DNA of 64,000 nt from Rhodanobacter sp. MP7CTX1 (GTDB lineage: Bacteria > Pseudomonadota > Gammaproteobacteria > Xanthomonadales > Rhodanobacteraceae): assembly GCF_014205795.1 (NCBI RefSeq), contig NZ_JACHCN010000003.1, forward strand, positions 159,198-223,197, written 5' to 3'. The notes below the pieces were generated by a model. The model saw only the letters and a list, made by a program, of their open reading frames with translations. It was not told the origin of the DNA and made no database searches. Shown here in pieces: positions 1 to 8,450 of the stretch (the first letter of the stretch is position 1; each line of letters starts with the position of its first letter). A program made the translations under genes and the position numbers.

Positions 1-43
1 AGGCGATGGCGGTGGCGACTGTGAGCGGGCGGTACATGGACAT
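1..43 (-). CDS. 5' end of an unidentified gene running off the window
   Basis: On the minus strand an ATG at 43 follows a GGAGA ribosome-binding site with 7 nt spacing and opens a frame reading MSMYRPLTVATAIA to the window edge. The residues look like the start of a signal peptide or membrane anchor, but 14 codons are too few to name the product. It lies just downstream of the transglutaminase gene on the same strand and may be the next gene of that operon. Confidence 0.4.
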   Translation of the reverse strand, partial: MSMYRPLTVATAIA

Positions 44-63
44 GGCGTCTTCTCCATACATGG

Positions 64-85
64 GCGATGGCATGCCTGCCATCGC
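64..85 (-). terminator. stem-loop after the transglutaminase gene
   Basis: A perfect 9-bp inverted repeat (GCGATGGCA / TGCCATCGC, loop TGCC) lies 7 nt beyond the transglutaminase stop codon. There is no U-tract on the minus strand, so it could be an mRNA-stabilising or processing stem rather than a true terminator. Confidence 0.35.
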
Positions 86-92
86 ATCGACT

Positions 93-2072
93 CTATTTGA
101 CCACGTTGACGATACGGAAATCCTTCACCGCGCGCTGAAATACGCGCAACGGTTCAGCTGGCGGATCGTCATGGGCGTAGCGTAGTTCCAGGTAACTTTG
201 CATCAAGGTGGCCAGTTCATTTCGGTGTCCGGGAAATGCCCGCGCAGCACGACCCAGATAGTGCTGTGGGCCTTCGCCGGACCGGCGCACGACACCCTTG
301 CGTGCCAACTTCCGTTCCAGCTCACGCAGGGTCCCGCGCAGTGCGTCTCGCGGTTGCCGCCGCAACAAGGCCCAGGCCAGCCCGATCGCGACGAACAGCA
401 CGCTGCCGATCGCCAGCAACACACTCAACGTCGCCGTGTCGGTATCGCGAATACCAAACGGGGTCAGCAGGCCGCGCTGGCGCAGTGCGCTAAAGCCGAT
501 AACGCCTTGATCCCACCAGCGGTTGACGATGTCCCAGTGATTGCGCAGACCCTGCATCCAGTCATCGCGATACCACGCCAGTTGATCACCTGCGGCCGCC
601 GCCGCGCCCAGCTCCACCCGGCCCGGACGCACGGCACCGGTCGGGTCGACGCGCACCCAGCCACGCCCGGCCAGCCATACTTCGCTCCACGCATGGGCGT
701 CGGAATTGCGCACCAGCAGGTAGTCCCCCAAGTTGCTCCAGTAGCCACCCAGGTACCCGGTCACTACCCGTGCCGGGATACCGGCACCACGCATCAGCAC
801 GGTGAACGCCGACGAATAGTGTTCGCAGAAGCCTTCGTGGGTGTCGAACAGGAAATCATCCACGGCATCGCGGCCCAGGGGTGCCGGGGCCAGCGTGTAG
901 CGAAAGCCGCCGTCGTGAAACAACGACAACGCGGCCTGCACGATCGCGGCGTCATCACTGCCATAACGTTGTCGCCATTGGCCGGCCAAGGCGAGAGCAC
1001 GTGGATTGAAGCCAACTGGCAAACGCAGGCCGAGGTTTCGCGAGCGTTCGTCCAGCGCAGGCTGCAACCGATAGTGCAGGGCCGACTGCAGCTGATAGTT
1101 GAGCTGGGTGTTTACTGGCTTGTCGGCAAGCACTTCACGGTCGGGCAACAAGCTCGCTTGTTCGGGGGCAGCCAGCGGCACGTCCAGCGTGGGCAGCACG
1201 CGTTGACGGGTCGGTTCCAGGTTGATTCGATAGCTGATCGCAGCGCTCGCCTCGATCGGCACCGGTGCCTGCGTTGCGGCATGCCGGCTTTCGATGAAAC
1301 GCCAGCTTCGACCGTCGTAATTCCACATGACATAGGCGCGGAAGTAACGCTGATCCGGTGCCGGCGGCGCCCCATCGAAACTGACGCGCAGCGCAGGGCG
1401 ATCGTCGGTCAGCAGGTCGGTGAAATTACCCGGTGACATGCTGTCGCTCAGGCCGGTTTGTGCGTCACCGGGCGACGGTGCGCCCCACAGTGGCGTGTTC
1501 AGCCGTGGCACCAGCAAGAATACAAGCAGGGCCAACGGCAGCGTTGTTGCCAGCAAGGTCAGGCCGGGCAGCAAGGTGCGCGGCAGGCTGATTTGCGGCT
1601 GCGCCGGTTCCAGCGCGCGCAGGGTCGCAAGTGCCGGCAGCAGGCCCAGGGCGACCACGAAAGTAGCGAGCAGGCCCTGATCGAACAACAGCGCCGTCAT
1701 CAGCGCGAAACAGGCAAAACTGACGCCGACACGGACGTCGCGTGCGGTCTCGCTCTCCAGCAGTTTCAGGATCAGCAGGCCTACGGCCAGCGCCGTACCA
1801 GGTTCCCGGCCGAAGATGTTGCCGTAATGGGTAACTACGGCCAGGGTTAGCAGCACCAGCAGCGGCAGCTTGAGCCAGCGCGGTACGCGGCCAACATGCT
1901 GGCGTCGCTGCCAGCAGCGCCCCAGGAGGGTTAGTGCCAGCGCGATGGTCAGCCACCATGGCAGGTGTGGCGCGTGCAGGCCCAGCACCAACGCTGCGGT
2001 CAGGCTCAGCAGGTCGAACGCGCGGTTGTCGACCGGCAGCGCAGGCTTTTTGCGCAGTAGCCATAGCGTCAT
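93..2072 (-). CDS. TgpA-type membrane transglutaminase-like protein (DUF3488 + transglutaminase core)
   Basis: The 659-aa product has several N-terminal membrane segments (about residues 15-240), a periplasmic transglutaminase-like domain, and another membrane segment near residue 570 followed by a cytoplasmic tail. The papain-like triad is visible as Cys416 (GFCEHYSSAF), His460 (SDAHAWSEVW) and Asp476 (RVDPTG). This is the TgpA architecture; in Pseudomonas aeruginosa TgpA is needed for viability, but its substrate is not clear. The start is ATG 2072, which overlaps the stop of the DUF58 gene by 4 bp (ATGA), showing translational coupling; an upstream in-frame extension into the DUF58 gene is rejected. 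It is the third gene of a moxR-DUF58-transglutaminase operon. Confidence 0.9.
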   Translation of the reverse strand: MTLWLLRKKPALPVDNRAFDLLSLTAALVLGLHAPHLPWWLTIALALTLLGRCWQRRQHVGRVPRWLKLPLLVLLTLAVVTHYGNIFGREPGTALAVGLLILKLLESETARDVRVGVSFACFALMTALLFDQGLLATFVVALGLLPALATLRALEPAQPQISLPRTLLPGLTLLATTLPLALLVFLLVPRLNTPLWGAPSPGDAQTGLSDSMSPGNFTDLLTDDRPALRVSFDGAPPAPDQRYFRAYVMWNYDGRSWRFIESRHAATQAPVPIEASAAISYRINLEPTRQRVLPTLDVPLAAPEQASLLPDREVLADKPVNTQLNYQLQSALHYRLQPALDERSRNLGLRLPVGFNPRALALAGQWRQRYGSDDAAIVQAALSLFHDGGFRYTLAPAPLGRDAVDDFLFDTHEGFCEHYSSAFTVLMRGAGIPARVVTGYLGGYWSNLGDYLLVRNSDAHAWSEVWLAGRGWVRVDPTGAVRPGRVELGAAAAAGDQLAWYRDDWMQGLRNHWDIVNRWWDQGVIGFSALRQRGLLTPFGIRDTDTATLSVLLAIGSVLFVAIGLAWALLRRQPRDALRGTLRELERKLARKGVVRRSGEGPQHYLGRAARAFPGHRNELATLMQSYLELRYAHDDPPAEPLRVFQRAVKDFRIVNVVK

Positions 2073-3022
2073 GGCAATTGCGCCAGTGCGCTCATGCAGT
2101 GCGCGTAATGCAGCGGGCCGCCGCCGGCAGGGATATCGGTACCCGGTAGCCACAGGCTGTAATGGCGGCGTTGCGCCTGTGCCTCGTTCAGCCAGCGTGC
2201 CAGTCGGGCAATGCGTGCTTCGTCGCCCAGTCCGGGTAATTGACGCCAATCCAGCTGCCACTGTGGACGGCTTTGCGGTTGCTCGAAATCCTTTACCAGC
2301 AAACTGTGATGATGGGCGCTGGCTTTCCAGGCGATGTGCCGCCGCGGATCGCCGACCCGGTAGTCGCGCAGCGTGGCCAGTTCGTCGCCCTGATGCAGAC
2401 GCATGTTGCGGGAGTCGTCAGCGAGCGCATGAGGCGGTGGCCCGGCAACTTCCGGTTGCGGCCACACCAGTACCGATTGATCCGGATTCAACCAGCTCCA
2501 CGCCCGGAACATGCCCAGTGGCCAGCTGCTCCACAAGCGCAGGCGTGGCACCGGCTGCCAGCCTCGCCGGGCGGTCGGGAGTGCCAGTTTCACGCGGGCC
2601 GCCACGTTTGCATCGAGCGCGAATGCCACGGAAGTGCGCCCCAGGTCCAGGCGGATTGCGTTGCGTGCGCGGGTGGAGTCGAACGACAGCGTGAGTTCGA
2701 TCGGTTGTCCAGCGATTGCGTGGCCTGCGTGGATATGACTCAGGCGCAAACCATTGAGGCTGCGAAACGCCACCAGCATGCTGGTGGAACTGGCTGCCCC
2801 GAGCAGGCAGGTGAGCAGCAGAGCGGCGTTGTTGGCGTAGTTCAGCGCGCCGGCCAGCATGACCATCAGCAGCACGGAAAAACCGATGCCGAAGCCGGTC
2901 GGCACGATATAGATTCGGCGACGATGCATCTCGATCGGCAGGCTCTCGGGGCGGCGATAGCGCGTGAGCGCGGGCAGCCTTCGTTCGGCCCAGGATTGCA
3001 GGCGCTGCAGCACTTCGCGCAT
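2069..3022 (-). CDS. DUF58 domain protein
   Basis: The 317-aa protein has two hydrophobic segments near the N-terminus (about residues 35-80) and a C-terminal DUF58 region with the typical GDELATLRDYRVGDPRRHIAWKA-like motif around residues 210-230 (quoted only in part: DYRVGDPRRHIAWKA). DUF58 proteins resemble von Willebrand A-type domains and occur next to MoxR ATPases. The ATG at 3022 shares one base with the moxR stop (TGATG), and the gene's own end overlaps the transglutaminase start, so the three genes form one tightly coupled operon. Confidence 0.9.
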   Translation of the reverse strand: MREVLQRLQSWAERRLPALTRYRRPESLPIEMHRRRIYIVPTGFGIGFSVLLMVMLAGALNYANNAALLLTCLLGAASSTSMLVAFRSLNGLRLSHIHAGHAIAGQPIELTLSFDSTRARNAIRLDLGRTSVAFALDANVAARVKLALPTARRGWQPVPRLRLWSSWPLGMFRAWSWLNPDQSVLVWPQPEVAGPPPHALADDSRNMRLHQGDELATLRDYRVGDPRRHIAWKASAHHHSLLVKDFEQPQSRPQWQLDWRQLPGLGDEARIARLARWLNEAQAQRRHYSLWLPGTDIPAGGGPLHYAHCMSALAQLP

Positions 3023-3963
3023 CAATCCACCGCGACCTCGGCCAGCAGCTTGCGCGCCAGCGTGTCGCCGCTGGCGCCACGCGTCGGCAGCAGGCGATGG
3101 GCGGCCAGTGGTACAAACAGCGCCTGGATGTCCTCTGGCAGAACATGCGAGCGACCGCTGAGCAGAGCCCACGCACGCGCCGCACCGAGCAGGGCCAGGC
3201 CGGCACGCGGCGACAGGCCTACCCGGATCTCGGCGTGCCGACGGCTGGCGGTGAGCAGCGCCTGCAGATAGTCGAGCAGGGCGGTGCTGGCGGTGATCGT
3301 TTGTGCTTGCCGGAATAGCGCGGTCAGCGAAGCGCCGTCGAGTTGCGGGGCCAGCTGGGCCAGCAACTCGCGCCGGTCGCTGCCGGTCAGCAACGCGCGT
3401 TCGGCTGCGGCGTCCGGATAGTCCAGCGAGAGACGCAACATGAAACGATCAAGCTGCGAGTCGGGCAGGGGGAACGTGCCGTTGAGGTCGAGCGGGTTCT
3501 GTGTGGCAACGACAAAAAACGGCTGCGCCAAGGCATGCGTCTGGCCGTCTATCGTCACTTGATCCTCGGCCATCGCTTCCAGCAGTGCGCTCTGCGTCTT
3601 CGGGCTGGCGCGGTTGATTTCGTCGGCCAGCAGCAGGCCGGTGAAGATCGGGCCCGGATGGAAGCGAAACAGACCGGTCTCGCGCTCGAATACGCTGACG
3701 CCGATGATGTCCGACGGCAGCAGGTCGCTGGTGAACTGCACCCGCTGAAACTCCAGCGCAAAAGTTGCCGCAAGCGCGTGAGCGAGGGTGGTCTTGCCCA
3801 CGCCCGGCACGTCTTCCAGCAGCAAATGTCCGCCGGCAATCAGGCAGGTAAATGCCAGTTTCACCTGCCGCGGCTTGCCCAGCAGCACCCGGTTGACCTG
3901 GGCCATCGCAGCCTCCAGTCGTTGATGCAGATGTTCATCGCGGATTGGAGTGATGACAGACAT
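3022..3963 (-). CDS. moxR: MoxR family AAA+ ATPase
   Basis: The 313-aa protein has a Walker A motif (PGVGKTTLAHAL) near residue 58, a Walker B stretch (GLLLADEINRASPKTQ), sensor 1 (FVVATQNP) and a C-terminal helical lid. These identify the MoxR branch of AAA+ ATPases, which act as chaperones or maturation factors for proteins encoded beside them, commonly DUF58/vWA proteins. It is the first gene of the minus-strand operon; its promoter should lie within 3964-4156, where I see no convincing -35/-10 pair. Confidence 0.93.
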   Translation of the reverse strand: MSVITPIRDEHLHQRLEAAMAQVNRVLLGKPRQVKLAFTCLIAGGHLLLEDVPGVGKTTLAHALAATFALEFQRVQFTSDLLPSDIIGVSVFERETGLFRFHPGPIFTGLLLADEINRASPKTQSALLEAMAEDQVTIDGQTHALAQPFFVVATQNPLDLNGTFPLPDSQLDRFMLRLSLDYPDAAAERALLTGSDRRELLAQLAPQLDGASLTALFRQAQTITASTALLDYLQALLTASRRHAEIRVGLSPRAGLALLGAARAWALLSGRSHVLPEDIQALFVPLAAHRLLPTRGASGDTLARKLLAEVAVD

Positions 3964-4156
3964 GGTTTCTCGGTGAATTCAGAGATGGACGGGGTGTGGG
4001 TAGAAGCTGCGTGCCGCTTTTCTCGGTAGCGACTGGCGCAGTGTAGCGCCGCGTTACCACTCTATATCGTGAGGCAGCTTGCTCGCAGCGCCACGTTCCT
4101 TGGCTCATTCCTCGTGGGCGCTCACTGTGTGTCGATGCGATTCACATGCCTGCTCT

Positions 4157-4771
4157 TCAAGGCAGCGGCATGCCACATTCCCTCAGCATCTTCGCCAGGG
4201 CGATCAACGGCAGTCCGATCAGCGCGCTGGGGTCCTGGTTGTCGATGGATTCAAACAGGCTGATACCGAGGCCTTCGCATTTGAAGCTGCCGGCGCAATC
4301 GAGTGGTTGCTCGCGCTCGACGTAGCGGGCGATTTCCTGCGCACTCAGCTGACGAAAACGCACGCGGGTGTGATCGACATGGGTAAGCCGCTGGCCGTCA
4401 CGGGTATCCAGCAGGCACAGCGCGGTATGAAATTGCACTTCACGACCAGAGCTGGTGGTGAGTTGGGCGAGGGCGCGTTCGGATGTTCCGGGTTTGTCGA
4501 GCATCAGCCCGTCGAGTTCGGCGACCTGATCAGAACCAATGACCAGCGCATCATGCAGCCCACTGGCTGCCGCCTCGGCCTTGGCAATGGCGAGGCGCAG
4601 TGCCCGTCCAGAGGGTGTCTCGTCCGCGAGCGCGGTTTCGTCGGTGCCGGGTGCGCGCTGCTCGAATTCCGCGCACAGCCGGCGCAGCAGTTCGGCGCGG
4701 TAGCGCGAAGTGGAGCCCAGCACCAATCGGGTCGGCACCGAGCGAGATGGGGTCGATGGCGCTGGGGTCAT
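4157..4771 (-). CDS. yceF: Maf/YceF family nucleoside triphosphate pyrophosphatase (probable m7GTP type)
   Basis: This 204-aa protein begins its fold with LVLGSTSRYRAELLRRL (residues about 16-32), followed by PGTDETALADETPSGRALRLA, GSDQVAELDG, and LDCAGSFKCEGLGISLFESI. The pattern fits the YceF subgroup of Maf house-cleaning enzymes, which hydrolyse modified nucleotides such as 7-methyl-GTP, better than the YhdE (dTTP/UTP) subgroup. Start ATG 4771 overlaps the stop of the upstream small membrane-protein gene by 4 bp. In many gammaproteobacteria yceF sits divergently beside yceD-rpmF, exactly as here, which supports the subgroup call. Confidence 0.88.
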   Translation of the reverse strand: MTPAPSTPSRSVPTRLVLGSTSRYRAELLRRLCAEFEQRAPGTDETALADETPSGRALRLAIAKAEAAASGLHDALVIGSDQVAELDGLMLDKPGTSERALAQLTTSSGREVQFHTALCLLDTRDGQRLTHVDHTRVRFRQLSAQEIARYVEREQPLDCAGSFKCEGLGISLFESIDNQDPSALIGLPLIALAKMLRECGMPLP

Positions 4772-5223
4772 GTATCGGCTTCGCGGCGGAGATGTTCGCG
4801 CATGGCGCTGTTCAGGTCGATCTGGGCCTGGGTGAGGGCCTGCAGCAAAGGCTGCAGGCGGTCCCGGGTGGCTTGCATCGAACGGGCCGCGTCGTCCAGT
4901 TCGTGCTGGCTGGCGCGCGGTGATCGGTCGCGTATCCACAGCCGTTGCTGCAGCAAGGCTCGCAGGCCGGCGTCGATCGCATGCTGGGCATCCTGTTCGC
5001 TGGCGGCGGGCAGGTCGGGGTTGAGCGACATCACTGCGTGCGCCTGCTGCAGGCCGGCACGACAGGTCTTGAGGTCGGCCTCCAGGCGATCGGCCAGGTC
5101 GAGCAGGTTCTGCAGGCTGGCGTTACGTTGTGTCTGGCGCCGGCGCTGTCGTAGCGACCAGACCAGCACAATGATCAGCAGCACCACCAAGGCAGCTACG
5201 CCGAACGTTAAATAGGCATTCAC
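4768..5223 (-). CDS. small membrane-anchored coiled-coil protein, unknown function
   Basis: The 151-aa product has one N-terminal transmembrane helix (residues about 5-24, GVAALVVLLIIVLVW) followed by a basic stop-transfer segment (RQRRRQTQR) and a long charged helical region likely to form a coiled coil. I recognise no enzymatic motif. The gene is translationally coupled to yceF by an ATGA overlap and is divergent from yceD. Confidence 0.75.
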   Translation of the reverse strand: MNAYLTFGVAALVVLLIIVLVWSLRQRRRQTQRNASLQNLLDLADRLEADLKTCRAGLQQAHAVMSLNPDLPAASEQDAQHAIDAGLRALLQQRLWIRDRSPRASQHELDDAARSMQATRDRLQPLLQALTQAQIDLNSAMREHLRREADT

Positions 5224-5330
5224 GGGTAGCGGCTCAGGGGACGGAGTGATTTAGTCTGCCGTATTGGGACAGGATCAGGCAAAATAACCTCCTTCGGTGG
5301 CCGCCTTCCGTCGTCCAGCGGCCGTGCTAG

Positions 5331-5359
5331 TTGACTTTGGGCGACTTCAAACCTAATAT
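5331..5359 (+). promoter_or_regulatory. sigma70-type promoter of yceD-rpmF
   Basis: TTGACT at 5331-5336 and TAATAT at 5354-5359 are separated by 17 bp, the optimal spacing. The expected transcription start (about 5366-5367) is only 2-3 nt ahead of the yceD ATG at 5369, so this promoter would give an essentially leaderless yceD message. Confidence 0.6.
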
Positions 5360-5368
5360 TTCCCGATT

Positions 5369-5887
5369 ATGTCCGTGACACTGCCAGAGTCCGTGGACGC
5401 TTGGCGCATGGTCTCGGCGCGGCGTTCATTCGAGGGAACGCTGCCCATCGCGTCGATGTCACGCCTGTGCGAGGTGCTGGCGAGCGCCGATGGGGTGGTG
5501 CGGTTCGAGCTGGATTTCGGCCGCGACAGCTTTGGCTCAGACTATGTCGATGTTCGCGCGCAGGCTTCGCTCACGCTGATCTGCCAACGCACGCTGGAGC
5601 CGTTTGTGCTCCCGGTCGTGGTGGATACGCGGCTTGGCCTGATCAAGCACGAGCGCGACGAAGCCGGGCTGCCGCCTGACTGCGAGCCGCTTTTGGTGCC
5701 CGAGGATGGTCGGTTGAATCCGGCCGATGTGATTGAAGACGAATTGCTGTTGGTGCTGCCGCTGGTCCCGATTAATCCGGACAGCAGCCTGCCCGACGAA
5801 GTGACAGGCCACGACCTGGATGAAGAATCTGCCGGTCATGAGCGCTCCGAAAATCCGTTCGCGGTGTTGCGCGAACTGAAGAAGTAA
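5369..5887 (+). CDS. yceD: YceD/DUF177 family protein (23S rRNA accumulation)
   Basis: The 172-aa protein aligns by eye with E. coli YceD across its length: N-terminal [10 protein letters not shown], a central [14 protein letters not shown] segment, acidic [16 protein letters not shown], and the family's closing motif [12 protein letters not shown]. YceD is linked to 23S rRNA accumulation and ribosome assembly. The Cys-x2-Cys of some homologues is reduced to one Cys here (CQRTLEPF). No Shine-Dalgarno sequence precedes ATG 5369. The gene is followed by rpmF, its conserved partner. Confidence 0.9.
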   Translation: MSVTLPESVDAWRMVSARRSFEGTLPIASMSRLCEVLASADGVVRFELDFGRDSFGSDYVDVRAQASLTLICQRTLEPFVLPVVVDTRLGLIKHERDEAGLPPDCEPLLVPEDGRLNPADVIEDELLLVLPLVPINPDSSLPDEVTGHDLDEESAGHERSENPFAVLRELKK

Positions 5888-5957
5888 CCACCGGCCCGGA
5901 TCATCCTGCTCCAGGTCATGTCGTAACAGATCATCAAGTTTTAGCTGGAGAACTACC

Positions 5958-6152
5958 ATGGCAGTTGCCAAGAGCCGCCGTACCCCTTCCACCCGCGGCA
6001 TGCGTCGTTCGCACGACGCGCTGAAGACCGTGCAGCTGTCCACCGATCCGACCAGTGGCGAAGTGCATTTGCGCCATCACGTCACCAAGGATGGCTACTA
6101 CCGCGGCAAGAAAGTGATCGAAACCAAGGGTGCGGTGTCGGTCGAGGATTGA
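5958..6152 (+). CDS. rpmF: 50S ribosomal protein L32
   Basis: The 64-aa protein starts [22 protein letters not shown], typical of L32 (quoted within the length limit: [17 protein letters not shown]), with a basic N-terminus and the [14 protein letters not shown] core. It lacks the CxxC zinc-ribbon cysteines, so it is the zinc-independent form usual in gammaproteobacteria. A GGAG ribosome-binding site lies 8 nt upstream. It is 70 nt downstream of yceD and followed by a terminator-like hairpin. Confidence 0.96.
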   Translation: MAVAKSRRTPSTRGMRRSHDALKTVQLSTDPTSGEVHLRHHVTKDGYYRGKKVIETKGAVSVED

Positions 6153-6196
6153 TTCCGTCGGAATCCTTCGGATTCCCCGGAATGTGATCAAGCGGG

Positions 6197-6219
6197 ACGG
6201 CGCGGCGACGCGCCGTTTT
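6197..6219 (+). terminator. intrinsic terminator or attenuator after rpmF
   Basis: The 8-bp GC-rich stem ACGGCGCG / CGCGCCGT with loop GCGA runs into TTTT. It lies 45 nt after the rpmF stop and about 100 nt before fabH, so it probably lowers read-through from rpmF into the fab genes. Confidence 0.6.
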
Positions 6220-6322
6220 GCGTTTATGTGCTCCGGAACGTAACGTGGCGATATGTGTTGCCCGATGTGTACAGCCGTCGCCCGCGGCGTTCGATCCTCT
6301 GTTTTCGTTGATGGATAGCTGA

Positions 6323-7297
6323 ATGTCCCAGATCTATGCCCGCATCATTGCTACCGGCAGCGCGTTGCCGGAGCGCGTGGTAACCAATGCCGATCTTGAA
6401 AAGATCGTCGACACCAGTGACGAATGGATCCACAGCCGCACCGGTATCCGCCAGCGTCATATCGCGGCTGATGGCCAGACCACCGGCGACCTGGCCTACG
6501 AGGCAGCGAAGAACGCGCTGGAGGCAGCAGGCGTCAAGGCATCCGAACTCGATCTGATCGTGCTCGGTACCACGACGCCCGACATCATTTTTCCGTCCAC
6601 TGCCTGTCTCGTGCAGCACCGTCTGGGTGCCAATGGTTGTGCTGCGTTCGACGTCAACGCCGCTTGTTCCGGTTTCGTCTATGCGCTGGGCATCGCCGAC
6701 AAGTTCATCCGTAGCGGCCAGTCCAAGAAAGTGCTGGTGATCGGTGCGGAGACGCTGACCCGGATGGTCGACTGGACCGAACGCGAGAGCTGCGTGCTGT
6801 TTGGTGATGGTGCTGGTGCCGTCGTGCTGGAGGCCTCCAGCGAGCCGGGCATTTACGCCACCTGCCTGCATGCCGACGGTGGCTTCAAGCATCTGCTGTA
6901 CAACCCGGTCGGCGTGTCGGTCGGTTTCAATGATGAGCCCAATCACGGCGTGCGCATCAAGATGGCCGGTCGTGAAGTGTTCAAGGTCGCCGTGAAGACG
7001 CTCGACTCGCTGGTCGAGGAAACCCTGCAGGCCGCGGGCATGGTCGAGTCGCAGATCGACTGGCTGATTCCGCATCAGGCCAATCTGCGCATCATCGAAG
7101 CGACCGCCAAGCGACTGAACATGTCGATGGAGCGGGTCATCGTGACGGTCGACAAGCATGCCAATACCTCGGCCGGTTCGGTGCCGCTGGCGCTCGATTA
7201 CGCGGTGCGTTCGGGCAAGGTGCAGCGCGGCCAGAACCTGCTGCTGGAAGCATTTGGTGGTGGTTTCACCTGGGCCTCGGCGTTGCTGCGCTACTGA
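6323..7297 (+). CDS. fabH: beta-ketoacyl-ACP synthase III
   Basis: FabH condenses acetyl-CoA with malonyl-ACP to start type II fatty-acid synthesis. The 324-aa protein has the thiolase fold with the complete Cys-His-Asn triad: Cys115 (NAACSGF), His251 (IPHQANLRI) and Asn281 (DKHANTSAGS). Its length is close to the 317 aa of the E. coli enzyme. The gene heads a fabH-D-G-acpP-fabF cluster. In E. coli plsX lies between rpmF and fabH; here only 170 bp of non-coding sequence separates them. Confidence 0.97.
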   Translation: MSQIYARIIATGSALPERVVTNADLEKIVDTSDEWIHSRTGIRQRHIAADGQTTGDLAYEAAKNALEAAGVKASELDLIVLGTTTPDIIFPSTACLVQHRLGANGCAAFDVNAACSGFVYALGIADKFIRSGQSKKVLVIGAETLTRMVDWTERESCVLFGDGAGAVVLEASSEPGIYATCLHADGGFKHLLYNPVGVSVGFNDEPNHGVRIKMAGREVFKVAVKTLDSLVEETLQAAGMVESQIDWLIPHQANLRIIEATAKRLNMSMERVIVTVDKHANTSAGSVPLALDYAVRSGKVQRGQNLLLEAFGGGFTWASALLRY

Positions 7298-7320
7298 GTC
7301 GCCACGCTCCGATGGTTTCA

Positions 7321-7347
7321 ACGATGCCGCCCATTGGGCGGCATCGT
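7321..7347 (+). terminator. strong stem-loop between fabH and fabD
   Basis: A perfect 12-bp stem (ACGATGCCGCCC paired with its complement) with loop ATT lies 23 nt after fabH. Only a GCTTTCCC tail follows, so it may be a partial terminator or a 3'-end stabiliser rather than a full stop. Confidence 0.5.
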
Positions 7348-7451
7348 GCTTTCCCGGCCCCGGGATTCGGGCTGGAACGGTATGAATACAGCTGCGTATG
7401 GGCGTCGATGCTGGCACCATGGCGGTTTTCGTCGACGGAATTCACGCATTC

Positions 7452-8399
7452 ATGAGTTCAACCTCCGCTTCGCTCGCTTTTGTTTTCCCCGGTCAGGGTT
7501 CGCAGTCGGTCGGCATGCTGACCGAGCTGGCCGCCGCGCATGCCGAAGTGCAGGCGACTTTTGAAGAGGCTTCGCAGGGTGCAGGTCTCGATCTGTGGAA
7601 CTTGAGCTCGCACGGCCCGGAAGATCAGCTCAATCGCACCGAGAACACACAGCCGGCGTTGCTGGCCGCCAGCGTGGCGGTGTGGCGCGTGTGGCACAAG
7701 CTGGGTGGCGCGCAGCCGGCGCAGCTGTCCGGTCACAGCCTTGGCGAATACAGCGCGCTGGTATGCGCTGGCGCGTTGTCGTTGCATGATGCGGCGGCGC
7801 TGGTGGCCGAGCGTGGTCGTTTGATGCAGGCGGCGGTGCCTGCCGGCGTCGGCGCGATGGCGGCGATCCTCGGCGGCGACGACGCGCAGATTGCCGCGGT
7901 ATGCGAAGAGGTTGCGCAAGGGCAGGTGGTATCGCCGGCCAACTTCAACTCACCCGGCCAGTTGGTGATTGCCGGCAACGCCGAGGCGGTGGATCGCGCG
8001 CTGGCGCGACTGGCCGAACTGGGCGTAAAGAAGGCGATCAAGCTCGCCGTGTCGGTGCCGTCGCACTGCGCACTGATGCGTGAGGCCGCCAACCGGCTGG
8101 GTGAACGGATGGCCTCCATCAGCTGGCAGTTGCCATCGGTTCCGGTGGTGCAGAACGCCGAAGCGCGCAGCTACGGGTCAGTCGAAGAGATCCGCGGCGC
8201 GCTGCAGCGCCAGCTGTATCTGCCAGTGCGCTGGACCGAATGCGTGCAGGCGCTGGCAGCCGGTGGCGCCACCCGCATCGCCGAGTGCGGACCGGGCAAA
8301 GTGCTGACTGGCCTGATCAAGCGCATCGACAAGACGATCGAGACGCGTGCCATCGGTACGCCGGCAGAGCTGGACACCGCACGCGCTGAGTGGATCTGA
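7452..8399 (+). CDS. fabD: malonyl-CoA:ACP transacylase
   Basis: FabD moves malonyl groups from CoA to ACP, supplying the extender unit. The 315-aa protein has the nucleophile elbow GHSLGE with Ser96, the conserved FPGQGSQ at the N-terminus, QPALLAAS, and catalytic His205 (PSHCALM). Start ATG 7452 gives the usual MSS...LAFVFPGQGSQ N-terminus; an upstream in-frame ATG at 7398 would add 18 residues absent from the family. Confidence 0.96.
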   Translation: MSSTSASLAFVFPGQGSQSVGMLTELAAAHAEVQATFEEASQGAGLDLWNLSSHGPEDQLNRTENTQPALLAASVAVWRVWHKLGGAQPAQLSGHSLGEYSALVCAGALSLHDAAALVAERGRLMQAAVPAGVGAMAAILGGDDAQIAAVCEEVAQGQVVSPANFNSPGQLVIAGNAEAVDRALARLAELGVKKAIKLAVSVPSHCALMREAANRLGERMASISWQLPSVPVVQNAEARSYGSVEEIRGALQRQLYLPVRWTECVQALAAGGATRIAECGPGKVLTGLIKRIDKTIETRAIGTPAELDTARAEWI

Positions 8400-8450
8400 T
8401 CAGTCTCTTTAGTGCATGACCCCTCTAATTGAACTCAGGAATCCATTCAG

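Noticed and set aside
6224..7420. 398-codon minus-strand frame opposite fabH
   Set aside because: It is antisense to fabH, which has its full catalytic triad, and lacks motifs and a start signal.
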